Source: Thermoanaerobaculia bacterium (GTDB lineage Bacteria > Acidobacteriota > Thermoanaerobaculia > Multivoradales > J023). Taken from it: 64,000 bases of DNA. Position 1 is the first letter of the stretch; every line of letters starts with the position of its first letter. The notes under the pieces are model-generated. The model saw only the letters and a list, made by a program, of their open reading frames with translations. It was not told the DNA's origin and searched no databases. The stretch is taken from positions 62,001-126,000 of the forward strand of contig JAUIJL010000007.1 in NCBI GenBank assembly GCA_030431255.1. The letters run 5' to 3'. Made by a program: the position numbers and the translations under genes. Positions 18,139-27,978 of the stretch are shown here, piece by piece.

Positions 18139-19653
18139 ATGTTGCTCGCGCGAGCCTCGCGTGGTTTCCGTTTTCGTCGCACCTCCATCTCTCCTTGCCG
18201 ACTGCTGCTCGGCATGGCCGTTTGCACCCTGGCGGCGCAAGCGATTTCCGCCCAATCCTCACTATCGACGATCAAGGGGGCGGTCAATCAACAGGTGCGG
18301 CACGCCCGCCAGATCGCCCCCGAGCTCGGTGTGCACATCGTCGAGCTCGACTCCGGCGACGACATCTACTCCTTCAACGCCGACACACGGCGCATCATCG
18401 CGTCGAATACCAAGCTCATGTCCACCGCCACGGCCCTCGATCGCCTGGGTCCGGGTTATTTCACCGAAACGCCTTTCTTCATTCGGGGCGCGGCCGAAGG
18501 CTCCATCCTGAAGGGCGATGTGGGCGTGGTCGGCGGTGGGGATCCCAACATCTCCGGCCGACATCACAACGGCGACTCGTTCGCGGTCTTCCGGCAGTGG
18601 GCACAGCGGCTCAAAGCCCTCGGCCTGACCACCGTCAGCGGTGATCTGTATTTGGCCACCGGCCTCTTCGACGACCAATGGGTGCATCCCGACTGGCCGA
18701 AGGATCAGCTCGACCGCTGGTATCAAGCGCCCGTGGCGTCGCTTTCATTCAACGACAATTGCGTGTTGGTGAAGGTGGAGCCGATCCGTACCGGTGACGG
18801 TCACGCGCGGGTCGGCTGGGTGCCGGAAGTGCCCCTATTTCAGGTCGACGGCCGGGTCAGCATCACCTCCAATCAGCGTCGGCAGTGGATCCGAATCAGC
18901 CGTGAGACCCTCGGCGCCACCCTCGAGGAGCAGCGTCGATTCAAGGTTTCCGGCAGCATCTACAAGCGCACCGAGCAAGTCGACAAATGGGTGACGGTGC
19001 CCAACCCAATCACCTATTTCGGGGTGGCTCTGCGCCAAGCCTTCCGCGACGAAGGGGTGTATATCCGAGGTCGTGTGCTCAAGGTCGATCGCCTTTCCGG
19101 CACCTGGAAACGGGCGGCGGTGCATCGCACGGACCTGCTCACCAGCCTTGAGGTGATCAACAAACGCAGCCAAAACTTCTACGCCGAAAGCATCACAAAA
19201 TTGCTCGGGGCCGAGCTGTGCGGCGACGGCACTTGGGCGGGCGGTCTTCGGGCGATCCAAGAATTCCTGGACGAAGTCGGCTTGCCACGGGATCAATACC
19301 AAATGGCCGACGGCTCCGGCATGAGCCGCAACAATCAGTTCACCCCCAGTCAAATCACCACCTTGTTACGTTTCATGTACTTTCACCAATGGGGTCAGGA
19401 ATTCGTCCGAACTTTACCCTTCAGCGGTGAAACCGATTTATCCTGGGAGAAACGGCTGGCCAAGGCCCCCTACAAAGGCAATGTGCTGGCCAAGACAGGA
19501 ACCCTGAGCGGGGTCTCGACCCTGTCCGGTTATGCCAAAGGGCGTTCCGGCAAGCTCTACGCCTTTTCGATTCTGTGCAATCGATCCAAGGCCAATTGGC
19601 GAGCCAAGGATGCCCAAGATCGCATCCTCCGGGCGCTCATCGACCACGGTTGA
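18139..19653 (+). CDS. dacB: D-alanyl-D-alanine carboxypeptidase/endopeptidase (PBP4 type)
   Basis: A 504-residue periplasmic serine peptidase (family S13) that trims and opens peptidoglycan cross-links. The three penicillin-binding motifs are visible: S89-N-T-K92 with the nucleophile serine, S344-Q-N346, and K452-T-G454. A signal peptide covers about residues 1-38 (cleavage near AQAISAQS), with an unusually long basic n-region (RGFRFRRTS). Length matches the family. It is followed after 11 bases by a SpoIIE phosphatase, probably in one transcript. No strong SD was seen at the start, so the exact N-terminus is less certain. Confidence 0.93.
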   Translation: MLLARASRGFRFRRTSISPCRLLLGMAVCTLAAQAISAQSSLSTIKGAVNQQVRHARQIAPELGVHIVELDSGDDIYSFNADTRRIIASNTKLMSTATALDRLGPGYFTETPFFIRGAAEGSILKGDVGVVGGGDPNISGRHHNGDSFAVFRQWAQRLKALGLTTVSGDLYLATGLFDDQWVHPDWPKDQLDRWYQAPVASLSFNDNCVLVKVEPIRTGDGHARVGWVPEVPLFQVDGRVSITSNQRRQWIRISRETLGATLEEQRRFKVSGSIYKRTEQVDKWVTVPNPITYFGVALRQAFRDEGVYIRGRVLKVDRLSGTWKRAAVHRTDLLTSLEVINKRSQNFYAESITKLLGAELCGDGTWAGGLRAIQEFLDEVGLPRDQYQMADGSGMSRNNQFTPSQITTLLRFMYFHQWGQEFVRTLPFSGETDLSWEKRLAKAPYKGNVLAKTGTLSGVSTLSGYAKGRSGKLYAFSILCNRSKANWRAKDAQDRILRALIDHG

Positions 19654-19664
19654 AGAGGTAGAAC

Positions 19665-20903
19665 GTGAAGAAAAAGGTCCCGGCAACGGATCAACGCGAG
19701 CTGTTGCGCAAGGTCGAAGAGCTGGTTCAACAAATCGAGCGCAGCGGTGAGGAAGAGGTGCCGATCCACGCCATGGTGGAAGCCATCGTCAAGGAGCTGC
19801 GCGATGAGCTCGGCATTTACGGCGCCCGCCTCTACGAGCGACTCGGCGACGACTACGTTCTGCGGGTCACCTTTCCCGGCGGCAATACGGTGGACGAGGT
19901 GTTCAGGGTCTCGCGCAGTTACGCGCCCGTGGAGCTCTGCCTGATGCTCGGCATCGTTTACATGGAAGCGGACGACGAGCGCCTCGATCCCGAGCTGGAG
20001 GCGGCCCTCGGGGTGAAGGAATTCGCCGCTGTGGAAGTGGCTTCCGAGCGCTACATGATCGGCTTCAACGTCGCTCCGGGTCATGATCACGACGGCATCG
20101 TCTACTCCCTCGGAGTGGTCCGCCACGCCATCAACCAGAAGATCCGCGAGCAGGAGATGGAAGCCATCTTCCGTCAAGCGAAGCAGATCCAGACCTCGAT
20201 CCTGCCCAAGGAAGCCCCCAAGCATGCGGTCTTCGACATCGCCGGCCGGAGCCGTTCCTTGGACAGCGTCGGCGGAGACCTCTTCGACTTCATCCCGATC
20301 CACGACAAGATTCTCGGCCTGGCGATTGCCGACGCCTCCGGTCACGGATTCCCGGCGGCGCTCCAGGTGCGGGACGTGTACATGGGCCTGCGCATGGGAA
20401 TGGCGCGGGATATGAAAATCGTCCGCACCGTGGAGCGGCTGAATCAGATCATCCACCAGAGCACGCTGACCAGCCGATTCGTCTCCATGTTCTATGGCGA
20501 GCTCGAGGTCAGTGGCTTGTTCATCTACGTCAACGCCGGCCACCCCGCTCCGTTCTTCCTGTCGGCTTCGGGCAAGATCCAATACCTCGAAGAAGGCGGG
20601 CCGATCCTCGGCCCCCTACCGGTCGCCATTTACGACCGCGGGGTGGTACGCCTTCAGCCCGGCGACATGTTGGTCATGTACACCGACGGTCTGACCGAAA
20701 CCCATCGGATGGCCGAAGGCGGAGGCGAGAGCGACGAAGAATACGGGGTCGAGCGATTGCAGGAGGTGGCGCGCAAGAACCAAGGACGCTCTTCCCAAGA
20801 AGTGATCGAGGCCATCTTCCAAGACGTCGAATCGTGGAGCGGGCCCCTGGAGGCCGAGGACGACCGTACCGTGGTGGTGGTTCAATACCCCCCGGAGGGG
20901 TGA
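19665..20903 (+). CDS. SpoIIE/RsbU-type PP2C serine phosphatase with GAF-like sensor
   Basis: A 412-residue cytoplasmic signalling phosphatase. An N-terminal coiled segment (8-30) leads into a GAF-like sensor (about 35-155), then a linker helix (KIREQEMEAIFRQAKQIQTSILPKEAP) and the SpoIIE domain (about 185-410). Metal-binding aspartates lie in SVGGDLFDF, IADASGHG and YTDGLTE. Such proteins dephosphorylate anti-sigma-factor antagonists; no partner STAS or HATPase gene is next to it. GTG start at 19665, with GAAGAGG upstream. It converges on phnE with three bases between stops. Confidence 0.9.
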   Translation: MKKKVPATDQRELLRKVEELVQQIERSGEEEVPIHAMVEAIVKELRDELGIYGARLYERLGDDYVLRVTFPGGNTVDEVFRVSRSYAPVELCLMLGIVYMEADDERLDPELEAALGVKEFAAVEVASERYMIGFNVAPGHDHDGIVYSLGVVRHAINQKIREQEMEAIFRQAKQIQTSILPKEAPKHAVFDIAGRSRSLDSVGGDLFDFIPIHDKILGLAIADASGHGFPAALQVRDVYMGLRMGMARDMKIVRTVERLNQIIHQSTLTSRFVSMFYGELEVSGLFIYVNAGHPAPFFLSASGKIQYLEEGGPILGPLPVAIYDRGVVRLQPGDMLVMYTDGLTETHRMAEGGGESDEEYGVERLQEVARKNQGRSSQEVIEAIFQDVESWSGPLEAEDDRTVVVVQYPPEG

Positions 20904-20906
20904 GGG

Positions 20907-22007
20907 TCACACAATCCGCTCGCGCACCTTGGCCGACACGATGTCCATGGCCCACACCGTGACCGCGATCAGGATCACCAGCGTGCCCACTTCCCCCCAT
21001 GCGCCGAGATCGACCCGCGGCTTGAGGATGTAGCCGATACCACCACCACCGACGAAACCGATGATCGTGGACATGCGCACGTTGATGTCCCAGCGATAGA
21101 TGGTGAAGCTCAGGAACGGCGGGATGATCTGCGGCACGACGCCGTAGCGCAGCACTTGCAGGGTGGAGGCGCCGGTGGCGGTGATCGCTTCCACCGGCCC
21201 GGTGTCGATGGATTCGATTTGCTCCGAGTAGAGCTTGGTGAGCGCGGCCACCGAATGCACCCACAGAGCCAGCACGCCGGCGAAGGGCCCGATGCCGACC
21301 CAGGAGATGAAAATCAGTGCCCACACCAACGGCTCCACGGCGCGGGTCAGGTTCATGACCGTGCGCGCCAGGGTGTAGGACCATCGGGCCACCCAATTGC
21401 CGCGGGTCAGGTTGCGCGCGGCCACGAACGAGAGGGCAAACGCCAAGGGAATGGCGAAGGCCGTGGCCATGAAGGCGAGAAAGATGGTCTGCACCAGGAG
21501 CACCAACCCCTGGTGCAAGACGTCGGCGGACGGATTCATCAACCCGCGCACGATGTCCGCCGCTTTGGAAAATTTGGTCAAGAAAGTCAGCAGCTGGACC
21601 TCGGTGATCAGCCAGCCGGTGAAAAAGGTCAGCTGGATCAAAAGCGCGGTAAACCAACCGCGGGAGGTCTGGGTCCAGGGTAGGAATTCTTCCTCGGGCA
21701 TCACCCCGCGCACCGTGGCGCGCCCCGGAGAGGTGCCCAGGGGCCGATAGAAGAGGTTCCAGAGGGTCGCCAGCACGAAGGCGACGGTCACCAACCAGGG
21801 GTAAGACAGCAGATCGAGGATTTCTTCCGGGGTCAGGAGCAAACCGGTCGGCCCCCGGCGGCCCGAGAAGGCCAGGGCCAGGAACTCGATCATCAACAAC
21901 ACCAAAAGCATGAGAATGGTGTCGAGCATCAATCCTTGAAGCCGGCGCACCCCTTTTTTCCACGGGGTGTTTTGCTGGGCCAAAATACGTTCGCGTGCGG
22001 TGGTCAT
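20907..22007 (-). CDS. phnE: Phosphonate-type ABC transporter permease
   Basis: A 366-residue membrane component of a phosphate/phosphonate-type importer. The binding-protein-dependent transport domain occupies the C-terminal 200 residues, with the EAA-like loop SIDTGPVEAITATGAS and the family stretch IIGFVGGGGIGYIL. The N-terminal 150 residues hold extra membrane segments beyond the usual PhnE length. It is last in a minus-strand operon, 11 bases after phnC. No C-P lyase or phosphonatase is in the window, so the ligand could be phosphonate, phosphite or another oxyanion. Confidence 0.9.
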   Translation of the reverse strand: MTTARERILAQQNTPWKKGVRRLQGLMLDTILMLLVLLMIEFLALAFSGRRGPTGLLLTPEEILDLLSYPWLVTVAFVLATLWNLFYRPLGTSPGRATVRGVMPEEEFLPWTQTSRGWFTALLIQLTFFTGWLITEVQLLTFLTKFSKAADIVRGLMNPSADVLHQGLVLLVQTIFLAFMATAFAIPLAFALSFVAARNLTRGNWVARWSYTLARTVMNLTRAVEPLVWALIFISWVGIGPFAGVLALWVHSVAALTKLYSEQIESIDTGPVEAITATGASTLQVLRYGVVPQIIPPFLSFTIYRWDINVRMSTIIGFVGGGGIGYILKPRVDLGAWGEVGTLVILIAVTVWAMDIVSAKVRERIV

Positions 22008-22018
22008 CGGCCGGCTCC

Positions 22019-22804
22019 TCAGATCATCGTATTCGACGCCGGCTCGGCGTCTTCACCGTAAATTTCACGGAAGGTGTCGCCGTCGAATTGCTCGGCGGTG
22101 CCCTCCCACACCTTGCGGCCGGCCCGTAGGGCGACCAATCGCGTGGCGTATCGCCGCACCAAATCGATGTCGTGCAGGGTGCAGACCACGGTCATGCCTT
22201 CCTTGCGATTCAGGTCCTCGATGTGGCGCATGATCGAGTGGCGCAGGGCCGGATCGAGGGAGGCCACCGGCTCGTCCGCCAGGACCAACCGAGCTTCCTG
22301 CATCAAGGCCCGGGCGATCGCCACCCGCTGCTGCTGGCCGCCGGAGAGGGCGTCTGCACGGCTGGATTCCCGACCTTTAAGGCCCACCCGTTCTAAGAAG
22401 CCCATAGCCTTCTTGCGCTCATATTCTGAGAATCGCAGCAGCGCGCTGGACAGCAAACCGGAACGACCCAAGGCTCCGGACAAGACGTTGATCAGCACCG
22501 TGTGACGTCGCACGAGATTAAATTGCTGGAAGATCATGGCGATGTCGGAGCGGATCTTTCGCAGCTTCTTGCCCCGGGCTCGGGTGACGTCCTCACCGAA
22601 GATCGAAACGCTGCCCTCGGTGGGCTCGATCAAGCGATTGAGGCAGCGCAAGAGGGTGGACTTGCCGGAGCCCGAAAGCCCGAGAATGGCCAAGAACTCC
22701 CCTTCGCGGACCTCCAGATCCACATTATCGAGGGCCTGGGTGCCGTCGGGAAAAACTTTCGACAGCCCCCGGGCATCGATCACGATCCCCCGCTCGCCGG
22801 ACAT
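22019..22804 (-). CDS. phnC: Phosphonate-type ABC transporter ATP-binding protein
   Basis: A 261-residue ABC ATPase that powers the importer formed with PhnE. Walker A GLSGSGKST (near residue 42), Q-loop IFQQFNLV, signature LSGGQQQR and Walker B LVLADEPVASLD are intact, and the H-loop is in CTLHDID. The start codon overlaps the stop of phnD by one base (TGATG), so translation is coupled to the binding-protein gene. Confidence 0.95.
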   Translation of the reverse strand: MSGERGIVIDARGLSKVFPDGTQALDNVDLEVREGEFLAILGLSGSGKSTLLRCLNRLIEPTEGSVSIFGEDVTRARGKKLRKIRSDIAMIFQQFNLVRRHTVLINVLSGALGRSGLLSSALLRFSEYERKKAMGFLERVGLKGRESSRADALSGGQQQRVAIARALMQEARLVLADEPVASLDPALRHSIMRHIEDLNRKEGMTVVCTLHDIDLVRRYATRLVALRAGRKVWEGTAEQFDGDTFREIYGEDAEPASNTMI

Positions 22805-24258
22805 CAGCCGTCCCCCTTTTTCTCGGTGTCCTTCTTCTCGGTGCTTTTCTCGGTGCTCTTATCGCCGTCTTTCTCCGCTTCAGGGGCGGGAGCCGCTTTC
22901 TCTCGCTTCTTCTTGAGCTTGTTCTCGGCTGCTTCGAGCAAGGAGTCGGCGCTCATGCCCGAGGTCTCCAGCGCTTCCCGGAAGCCGTCGAAAGCGTTGT
23001 CGGAGGTCACCGCCGCTTCGACCCCGGCCACCAGATCGAAATAGGCCTCGCGGCCCGCCGGTGTCTCCAAAAAGCGTGTGAACGAGGCGTGGAAGCGATC
23101 CCACAGGGAGCTGCTGAACCCTTTGCGCACGGCGCACACATCATTGGGAATGGGATCCGTCAAGGCGACGATGCGCACCTCGTCGAGGAAGGCCCGTCGG
23201 CGTTCCATGTCCATGCGCGAAAGCACCAACATGCGGGCGTCACCCACCAGGGTGCCGTCACGGGCCTGTTGGGCTCCGGGCGGTGAGTAAAAAGACGATC
23301 CGCCTACCGCCTTGCCGTCCCACACCGCTTGCACCGTGTTGGCATGGCCCCCGGAGAAATAAACCCTCCCCAGGTCCACACCCGCTCGATCCAGAAGCAT
23401 GCGCGGGAAGATGTGGCCCGAGGTGGAGGTTTCGTCGGTGAAGGCAAAGCTACGGCCCTTGAAATCTTCGAGACGCCGCGCGCCGGAGTCGGTGCGGGTG
23501 AGCACGCAGCCGAAATATTCGGTCGCTTTTTCCGGCACCGGCTGGTCGGTGGTGTAGATGATCCGGGTTTCGGTCAGGGTGCCGGGCCGCTCGTATTCCA
23601 TCTCCTTGCGGCCGTCGCCCACCAGGTCGTGGGGGCCGGAGAAGACGTAGCTGGAGGCGGCGGCATCCACCTCGAGCGGGGTTTCCACCAAGCGCCGTAC
23701 CGCGTCTTTGTCGTCGTCCACCGGCACCTCGATCCAGCCCGGTGCCTCGCGGTCGAGGACCTCCACCAAACGTAGCCGTAGATCCGCGGTCAACGAGCGG
23801 GGAAAGGCGATCCTGCGGGCGGCGAGCCCCGCGAGATCGGCGGGCTCGGCGTTGCCGTTGCGGGTCACCAAAACCGCGAATCGATCCACCGCGCGCACCA
23901 CCTGCAGCTTCGCTTCCGCTTGATATCGCTCGTTCGCCAGCATGTAGGCGAAGGCGGGCATCCACGCCACGTCGGCTTGGTCGGCACCCAGGGCTTGGAT
24001 CACCGCCGCGTAGCTGGTGGGGACCTCGGTGCGCAGAATCAAGCCGGAGTCCTCGCGGATGAATCGCGCCAGCTCATCGCCGCGCCGCACCAACGTACCC
24101 TGCTCGACGCTGGGCACGAAAAGCATGCGAATGACCCCTTCGTCGGCGGCCTCCAGGCTCGCGCGCCGCTGCATGCCCCAACCGAAGACCACGAACCCCA
24201 AAGCGACCAGACACCAACCGATCCGTGGAATCCACGGTGAGCGAAATCTCTCCGTCAT
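22804..24258 (-). CDS. phnD: Phosphonate/phosphite-type ABC transporter substrate-binding protein, membrane-anchored
   Basis: A 484-residue PhnD-family periplasmic binding protein. Start 24258 is set by AGGAGGAG just upstream; an earlier in-frame ATG lacks a site. A hydrophobic N-terminal segment (IGWCLVALGFVVFGWGM) looks like an uncleaved anchor. The fold includes the typical PhnD blocks SYAAVIQALGADQADVAWM and FAFTDETSTSGHIFP. It is longer than usual PhnD (about 330) because the middle is expanded and the last 40 residues are a highly charged lysine/glutamate tail built from short repeats (STEK, DTEKK). The tail may be a coiled or disordered tether. It is the first transport gene, 117 bases after the histidine kinase. 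Confidence 0.88.
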   Translation of the reverse strand: MTERFRSPWIPRIGWCLVALGFVVFGWGMQRRASLEAADEGVIRMLFVPSVEQGTLVRRGDELARFIREDSGLILRTEVPTSYAAVIQALGADQADVAWMPAFAYMLANERYQAEAKLQVVRAVDRFAVLVTRNGNAEPADLAGLAARRIAFPRSLTADLRLRLVEVLDREAPGWIEVPVDDDKDAVRRLVETPLEVDAAASSYVFSGPHDLVGDGRKEMEYERPGTLTETRIIYTTDQPVPEKATEYFGCVLTRTDSGARRLEDFKGRSFAFTDETSTSGHIFPRMLLDRAGVDLGRVYFSGGHANTVQAVWDGKAVGGSSFYSPPGAQQARDGTLVGDARMLVLSRMDMERRRAFLDEVRIVALTDPIPNDVCAVRKGFSSSLWDRFHASFTRFLETPAGREAYFDLVAGVEAAVTSDNAFDGFREALETSGMSADSLLEAAENKLKKKREKAAPAPEAEKDGDKSTEKSTEKKDTEKKGDG

Positions 24259-24375
24259 CAACCAGCTCCTCCTATGAGGCGCCAAGCATAGCCCAAGCCG
24301 CGACCGGCCACGAGCCGTCGACCCCGCGCCTCGAATCAAATCGATTAATTTTCCGCAAAGATTGTCGAGGCCGGC

Positions 24376-26859
24376 TCAGGCCGTCCCGGGAGATCGAGCG
24401 GCGGCGGTTTCGCCGGAACGCATCCAGCGGTCGAGCACCACCGCCAATTGCTCTTCCTCGAAGGGTTTGACCAAATAATCGTCCATGCCGGCTTGGAGAC
24501 AGCGCTCCCTCTCCCCTTCGAAAGCGTGGGCGGTAATGGCGACGATCGGCAAGCGATCCGACGTCTCCTTGCCGCGGATCAGGCGGGTCGCCTCATAACC
24601 GTCGATGTCGGGCATTTGGCAATCCATCAGCACCAGGTCATACGACGAGCGCTCGATTGCCCCTAAGGCCTCTCGGCCGTTGTTCACCACATCGACTCCG
24701 ACCCCGAGGCTTTCCAGCTGTCCGATGATCACCATGCGGTTGACCTCATTGTCTTCCACCAGCAGCACCCTGCCCTCGCACAGGGTCCGGAGCGAGCCGG
24801 AAAGAGTCGTCTTCGAGGTGGGTTCCTCGGCGACGGTCAAGGGAATCTCGAACCAAAAATTGGAGCCCTCACCAATCTGGCTATCGGCACCGATGTGGCC
24901 GTTCATCGATTCCACGATTCGACGGCTGATCGCCAGGCCGAGCCCCGTGCCCACCAATTGTTGGGGCCCGCTGCCGGATTGGGTGAAGGCGTCGAAGAGC
25001 CGCGGCAGCTCGTCCGGATCCACACCGACACCGGTATCCACCACCGCAAACCTCAACACTACCTGCTTCGAGCCGGCGGCATGACGAGCCGGCAGCACCT
25101 CGAGCACTACCTTGCCGTCTTGGGTGAATTTGATCGCGTTGCCCACCAGATTGATCAACACCTGACGCAATCGCCAGGGGTCTCCCAGCACCCATTGGGG
25201 AGCCTCCGGCCAGACGTGAGAGAGAAGATCGATCCGCTTTTCTTGGGCCTTTGGCCTCAGCAGCTCCACCACCCCGGCCACCGCCTCCCGAACCTCGAAG
25301 ACCTCAGGCTGCAAGCTCAAATGCCCGGCCTCGATCTTGGAAAAATCCAAGATGTCGTTGAGCACGCCGAGCAGAGCCAACGCGGAGGAACGGATCGTTC
25401 TGGCATATCCCCGTTCCTGCGGCCCGAGGTCGCGTTTGAGCAATAAATTCCCGACCCCGAGAATGCCCATCATCGGCGTCCGAATCTCGTGGCTGAGGCT
25501 GGCGAAGAGCTCGATCCGGCTCTGGCTCAAGGATTCGGCCCGTTCCAAGGCCCCGCTCAGCTCCCGGGTGCGCTCCTCCACCCGATTCTCGAAGCGCCCC
25601 TTCAGCTCCACCAGCCTTCGGCCCATGGCCTCGAACCGCAGCTCGCGACCCGCTGACCAAGCGAGGCCCAGGGCCAAAAAACCGAACGGCAACCAGAGCG
25701 GGCGGAGGAGCCCGGTGAGACCGGAATGGGAGTCGATCACCAACGCGATCCAGGCCGCCGCGGCCCCTATTCTCAAACCCAGGGCGTGATCTTTTCCGGG
25801 CGAGGTCCGGGCAAAAACGGGTACTGAGATCGCCAGCATCGGCAGGGCTGCCCAAAACCAACCCCGAGCGGTGAGAATGCTCAGCTCCAACCCGGGCGCG
25901 AGCACCACAATGAAGCCCCAAACCAAGAAAACCACTTGATAGAGCCGCGCTGCCAGCCGTCGTTTCCGGGTCCAGAGTCGATCCCCAAGACCGACGATCC
26001 ACTGCATCCAAAGGACCGGCAGCAGGAAGCGAAACGCGACCTCGGCCTTCTTCAAGGTCACGAAGTCGTCCCACCAGACGAAACGCCATTGACTGTTGAG
26101 CCAGGTGATCATAGCCACGGTGATCAGCATGCAACCGAGCCATCGCCCTTCCGCCGGTCGTCGGCCGCGGGAAAACAGTGCCGCCACCAAGCCGAGAAAG
26201 GCACACGCCGCAGCTGCCGCCAAACCCGGGGCATCCTGTCGGCTCTCCCGACGCGCCAAATCGTCGAGACGCCCCAGCTCCGGCGCGATTCTCAGGATGC
26301 CGCCGAATTGCGGCCCAAACGCGGCGTGTCGGGCCACTCGAATCGCCAACACCAAACGGCCGTCGCGCACGGCTCCTGGCGGCACCGGGACGATGGTGTG
26401 TTGGTCGTAGTGGGTCGGCGAGCCCGTTGCCGCGGGTCCCGAATGGCCGAGCTCTCGACCCCCGGCAAAGATCCGGGCATGCGAAATGATCGGCCCCAGC
26501 CGCAGACCCAGGTGCCCCTCCGGACCGGCCAGCTCTTTGGGTATCGGCTCGACGGTGAGCCGGTACCAACCGACCTCTACCTGACCAAAACCTTGGGAGC
26601 CCCAAGAGCCGGGAACGGTCGCACGGGGCCAGCTGGAATCGTCGAAATCCGGCTCTGCCCAGCGGAGGTCGTCGCCGGGCCGGAAGGCCCAAGGCTCGTT
26701 CAGCTCGATGGGCTCAAAATACGGGAGATCGGCTCCCGCGGGCGTCGCTACCGCCTGCAGAACCACAAACGGCACCCACCACCACAGCTCCACAAGCCGT
26801 GGCACGAGCCTCCGCAGGCCGCCGGGAGCCTGGGTCGTCGAAGGGCTTTCATCTCTCAT
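24376..26859 (-). CDS. Hybrid sensor histidine kinase with 7TM-type sensor and receiver
   Basis: An 827-residue membrane sensor. After a signal/anchor segment (about 20-43) an extracellular jelly-roll domain (50-180) carries the WAEPDFDDSSW motif. A block of about seven hydrophobic helices follows (210-405), the 7TMR-DISM arrangement, then a coiled coil (415-445). The kinase core has H457 in SLSHEIRTP, and an HATPase domain with N and G boxes. The C-terminal receiver begins RVLLVEDNEVNRM and has phosphoacceptor D746 in LMDCQMPDIDG. It lies directly upstream of phnDCE on the same strand, which suggests, but does not show, that it senses or controls that uptake system. No separate output regulator is adjacent. 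Confidence 0.92.
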   Translation of the reverse strand: MRDESPSTTQAPGGLRRLVPRLVELWWWVPFVVLQAVATPAGADLPYFEPIELNEPWAFRPGDDLRWAEPDFDDSSWPRATVPGSWGSQGFGQVEVGWYRLTVEPIPKELAGPEGHLGLRLGPIISHARIFAGGRELGHSGPAATGSPTHYDQHTIVPVPPGAVRDGRLVLAIRVARHAAFGPQFGGILRIAPELGRLDDLARRESRQDAPGLAAAAACAFLGLVAALFSRGRRPAEGRWLGCMLITVAMITWLNSQWRFVWWDDFVTLKKAEVAFRFLLPVLWMQWIVGLGDRLWTRKRRLAARLYQVVFLVWGFIVVLAPGLELSILTARGWFWAALPMLAISVPVFARTSPGKDHALGLRIGAAAAWIALVIDSHSGLTGLLRPLWLPFGFLALGLAWSAGRELRFEAMGRRLVELKGRFENRVEERTRELSGALERAESLSQSRIELFASLSHEIRTPMMGILGVGNLLLKRDLGPQERGYARTIRSSALALLGVLNDILDFSKIEAGHLSLQPEVFEVREAVAGVVELLRPKAQEKRIDLLSHVWPEAPQWVLGDPWRLRQVLINLVGNAIKFTQDGKVVLEVLPARHAAGSKQVVLRFAVVDTGVGVDPDELPRLFDAFTQSGSGPQQLVGTGLGLAISRRIVESMNGHIGADSQIGEGSNFWFEIPLTVAEEPTSKTTLSGSLRTLCEGRVLLVEDNEVNRMVIIGQLESLGVGVDVVNNGREALGAIERSSYDLVLMDCQMPDIDGYEATRLIRGKETSDRLPIVAITAHAFEGERERCLQAGMDDYLVKPFEEEQLAVVLDRWMRSGETAAARSPGTA

Positions 26860-27193
26860 GGTGCAGCTCGGTTCCCATCTCCTCCATCCACCAGTGCAGC
26901 GCTCACGCTTCCTGCAGGCGCCGAGGGCTTCTCATCATTGAATGGACATGGGAGACACGAGAGCATCGAGACCCTAAGCAATCTGAAAACACAATGCGAT
27001 AACAGTTTACTAAATGAGAAGGATTAGTACAGCGCGGCCGGCCCTTCGACCGGATTCCCCAGACATTGCGTCCCCGAAAGTCCTCGGTTAAGGTGGGCTC
27101 ACATAGGATGGACAGGCGCCTTCTCTCTCGTCCTCACCGGGCTGCCTGTCAGCTGACGAGTCTGCCGGACAACAAGACCTTGGAGCCCCCTTG
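26860..27193. other. Divergent intergenic region kinase / cyclophilin
   Basis: 334 bases with no supported gene; it must contain promoters for both directions. The stretch from about 26970 to 27030 is AT-rich. No clear operator, riboswitch or hairpin was found. Confidence 0.4.
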
Positions 27194-27904
27194 ATGAGAT
27201 TCCCTTCCCGTTCAAACCACAGCGTCTTGATGGTTGCGACCATCACTTTTCTAGCCACGATCCTGCCCGTGGCCGCCCCGTCCACGGCTTACGCCCAATC
27301 CAACGACACCCCACCGCCGGCCGAAGCCGCCGGGTCGCCGGCCGCCGGGTCGCCGGCCGCCGGGTCGCCGGCCGCCGGGACGCCGGCCGCAAACCCACGG
27401 GTTGTCCTCGAAACGGATCTGGGTCGGATTGTGATCGAGCTATTTCCGGACAAGGCACCGCAGACCGTTGAGAACTTTCTTTCCTACGTGAAGTCCGACT
27501 TCTATCCCGGCACGGTCTTTCACCGCGTGATGCCCGGATTCATGGTCCAAGGCGGTGGATTTACCGCCGACTTGACGAAGAAGACCACCAAAGCGGGGAT
27601 TCAGAACGAAGCCGACAACGGCCTGCGCAACGATCGCGGCACGGTGGCAATGGCCCGAACCAACCACCCGCACAGCGCCACCACCCAATTCTTCGTCAAT
27701 CTGATCGACAACGGCTTCCTCAACCATCGTGGCAAGAATCCCCGGGGCTGGGGTTACGCCGTCTTCGGCCGGGTGGTGGACGGCATGAATGTGGTCGACG
27801 CTATCGCCGGGGTGAAGACCGGAAACCGCAAAGGTATGCAGAACGTGCCCATCGAGCCGATCAGCGTGAACAAGGTAAGCTTGGTGGACACCCAGACCGA
27901 ATAG
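27194..27904 (+). CDS. Secreted cyclophilin-type peptidyl-prolyl cis-trans isomerase
   Basis: A 236-residue exported foldase catalysing proline isomerisation in the periplasm. The signal peptide covers about residues 1-36 (VATITFLATILPVAAPSTAYAQ). A linker of four AAGSP/AAGTP units (residues 45-64) is followed by the cyclophilin domain: FHRVMPGFMVQGGG with the active-site arginine, TVAMAR, and SATTQFFVNL. Start is ATG 27194, with GGAG at 27183; an in-frame TTG lies immediately before. Downstream, direct repeats of TACAGACCACAC occupy the gap to the dehydrogenase gene. Confidence 0.93.
   Translation: MRFPSRSNHSVLMVATITFLATILPVAAPSTAYAQSNDTPPPAEAAGSPAAGSPAAGSPAAGTPAANPRVVLETDLGRIVIELFPDKAPQTVENFLSYVKSDFYPGTVFHRVMPGFMVQGGGFTADLTKKTTKAGIQNEADNGLRNDRGTVAMARTNHPHSATTQFFVNLIDNGFLNHRGKNPRGWGYAVFGRVVDGMNVVDAIAGVKTGNRKGMQNVPIEPISVNKVSLVDTQTE
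27326..27385 (+). repeat. 15-bp tandem repeat, four copies, coding
   Basis: GCCGCCGGGTCGCCG three times and one copy with a single change, in frame, encoding the AAGSP linker of the cyclophilin. Near-identity of the DNA copies points to recent slippage expansion. Confidence 0.9.
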
Positions 27905-27915
27905 GCCCACACAGA

Positions 27916-27942
27916 TACAGACCACACTGGTACAGACCACAC
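27916..27942 (+). repeat. Short direct repeats before the dehydrogenase gene
   Basis: TACAGACCACAC occurs at 27916-27927 and 27931-27942, with a 15-base period and a decayed third unit after it. They fill the cyclophilin-dehydrogenase gap. Confidence 0.7.
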
Positions 27943-27978
27943 AGGAACAGACACAGTAAGGCCCACGAGGAGCGCATC

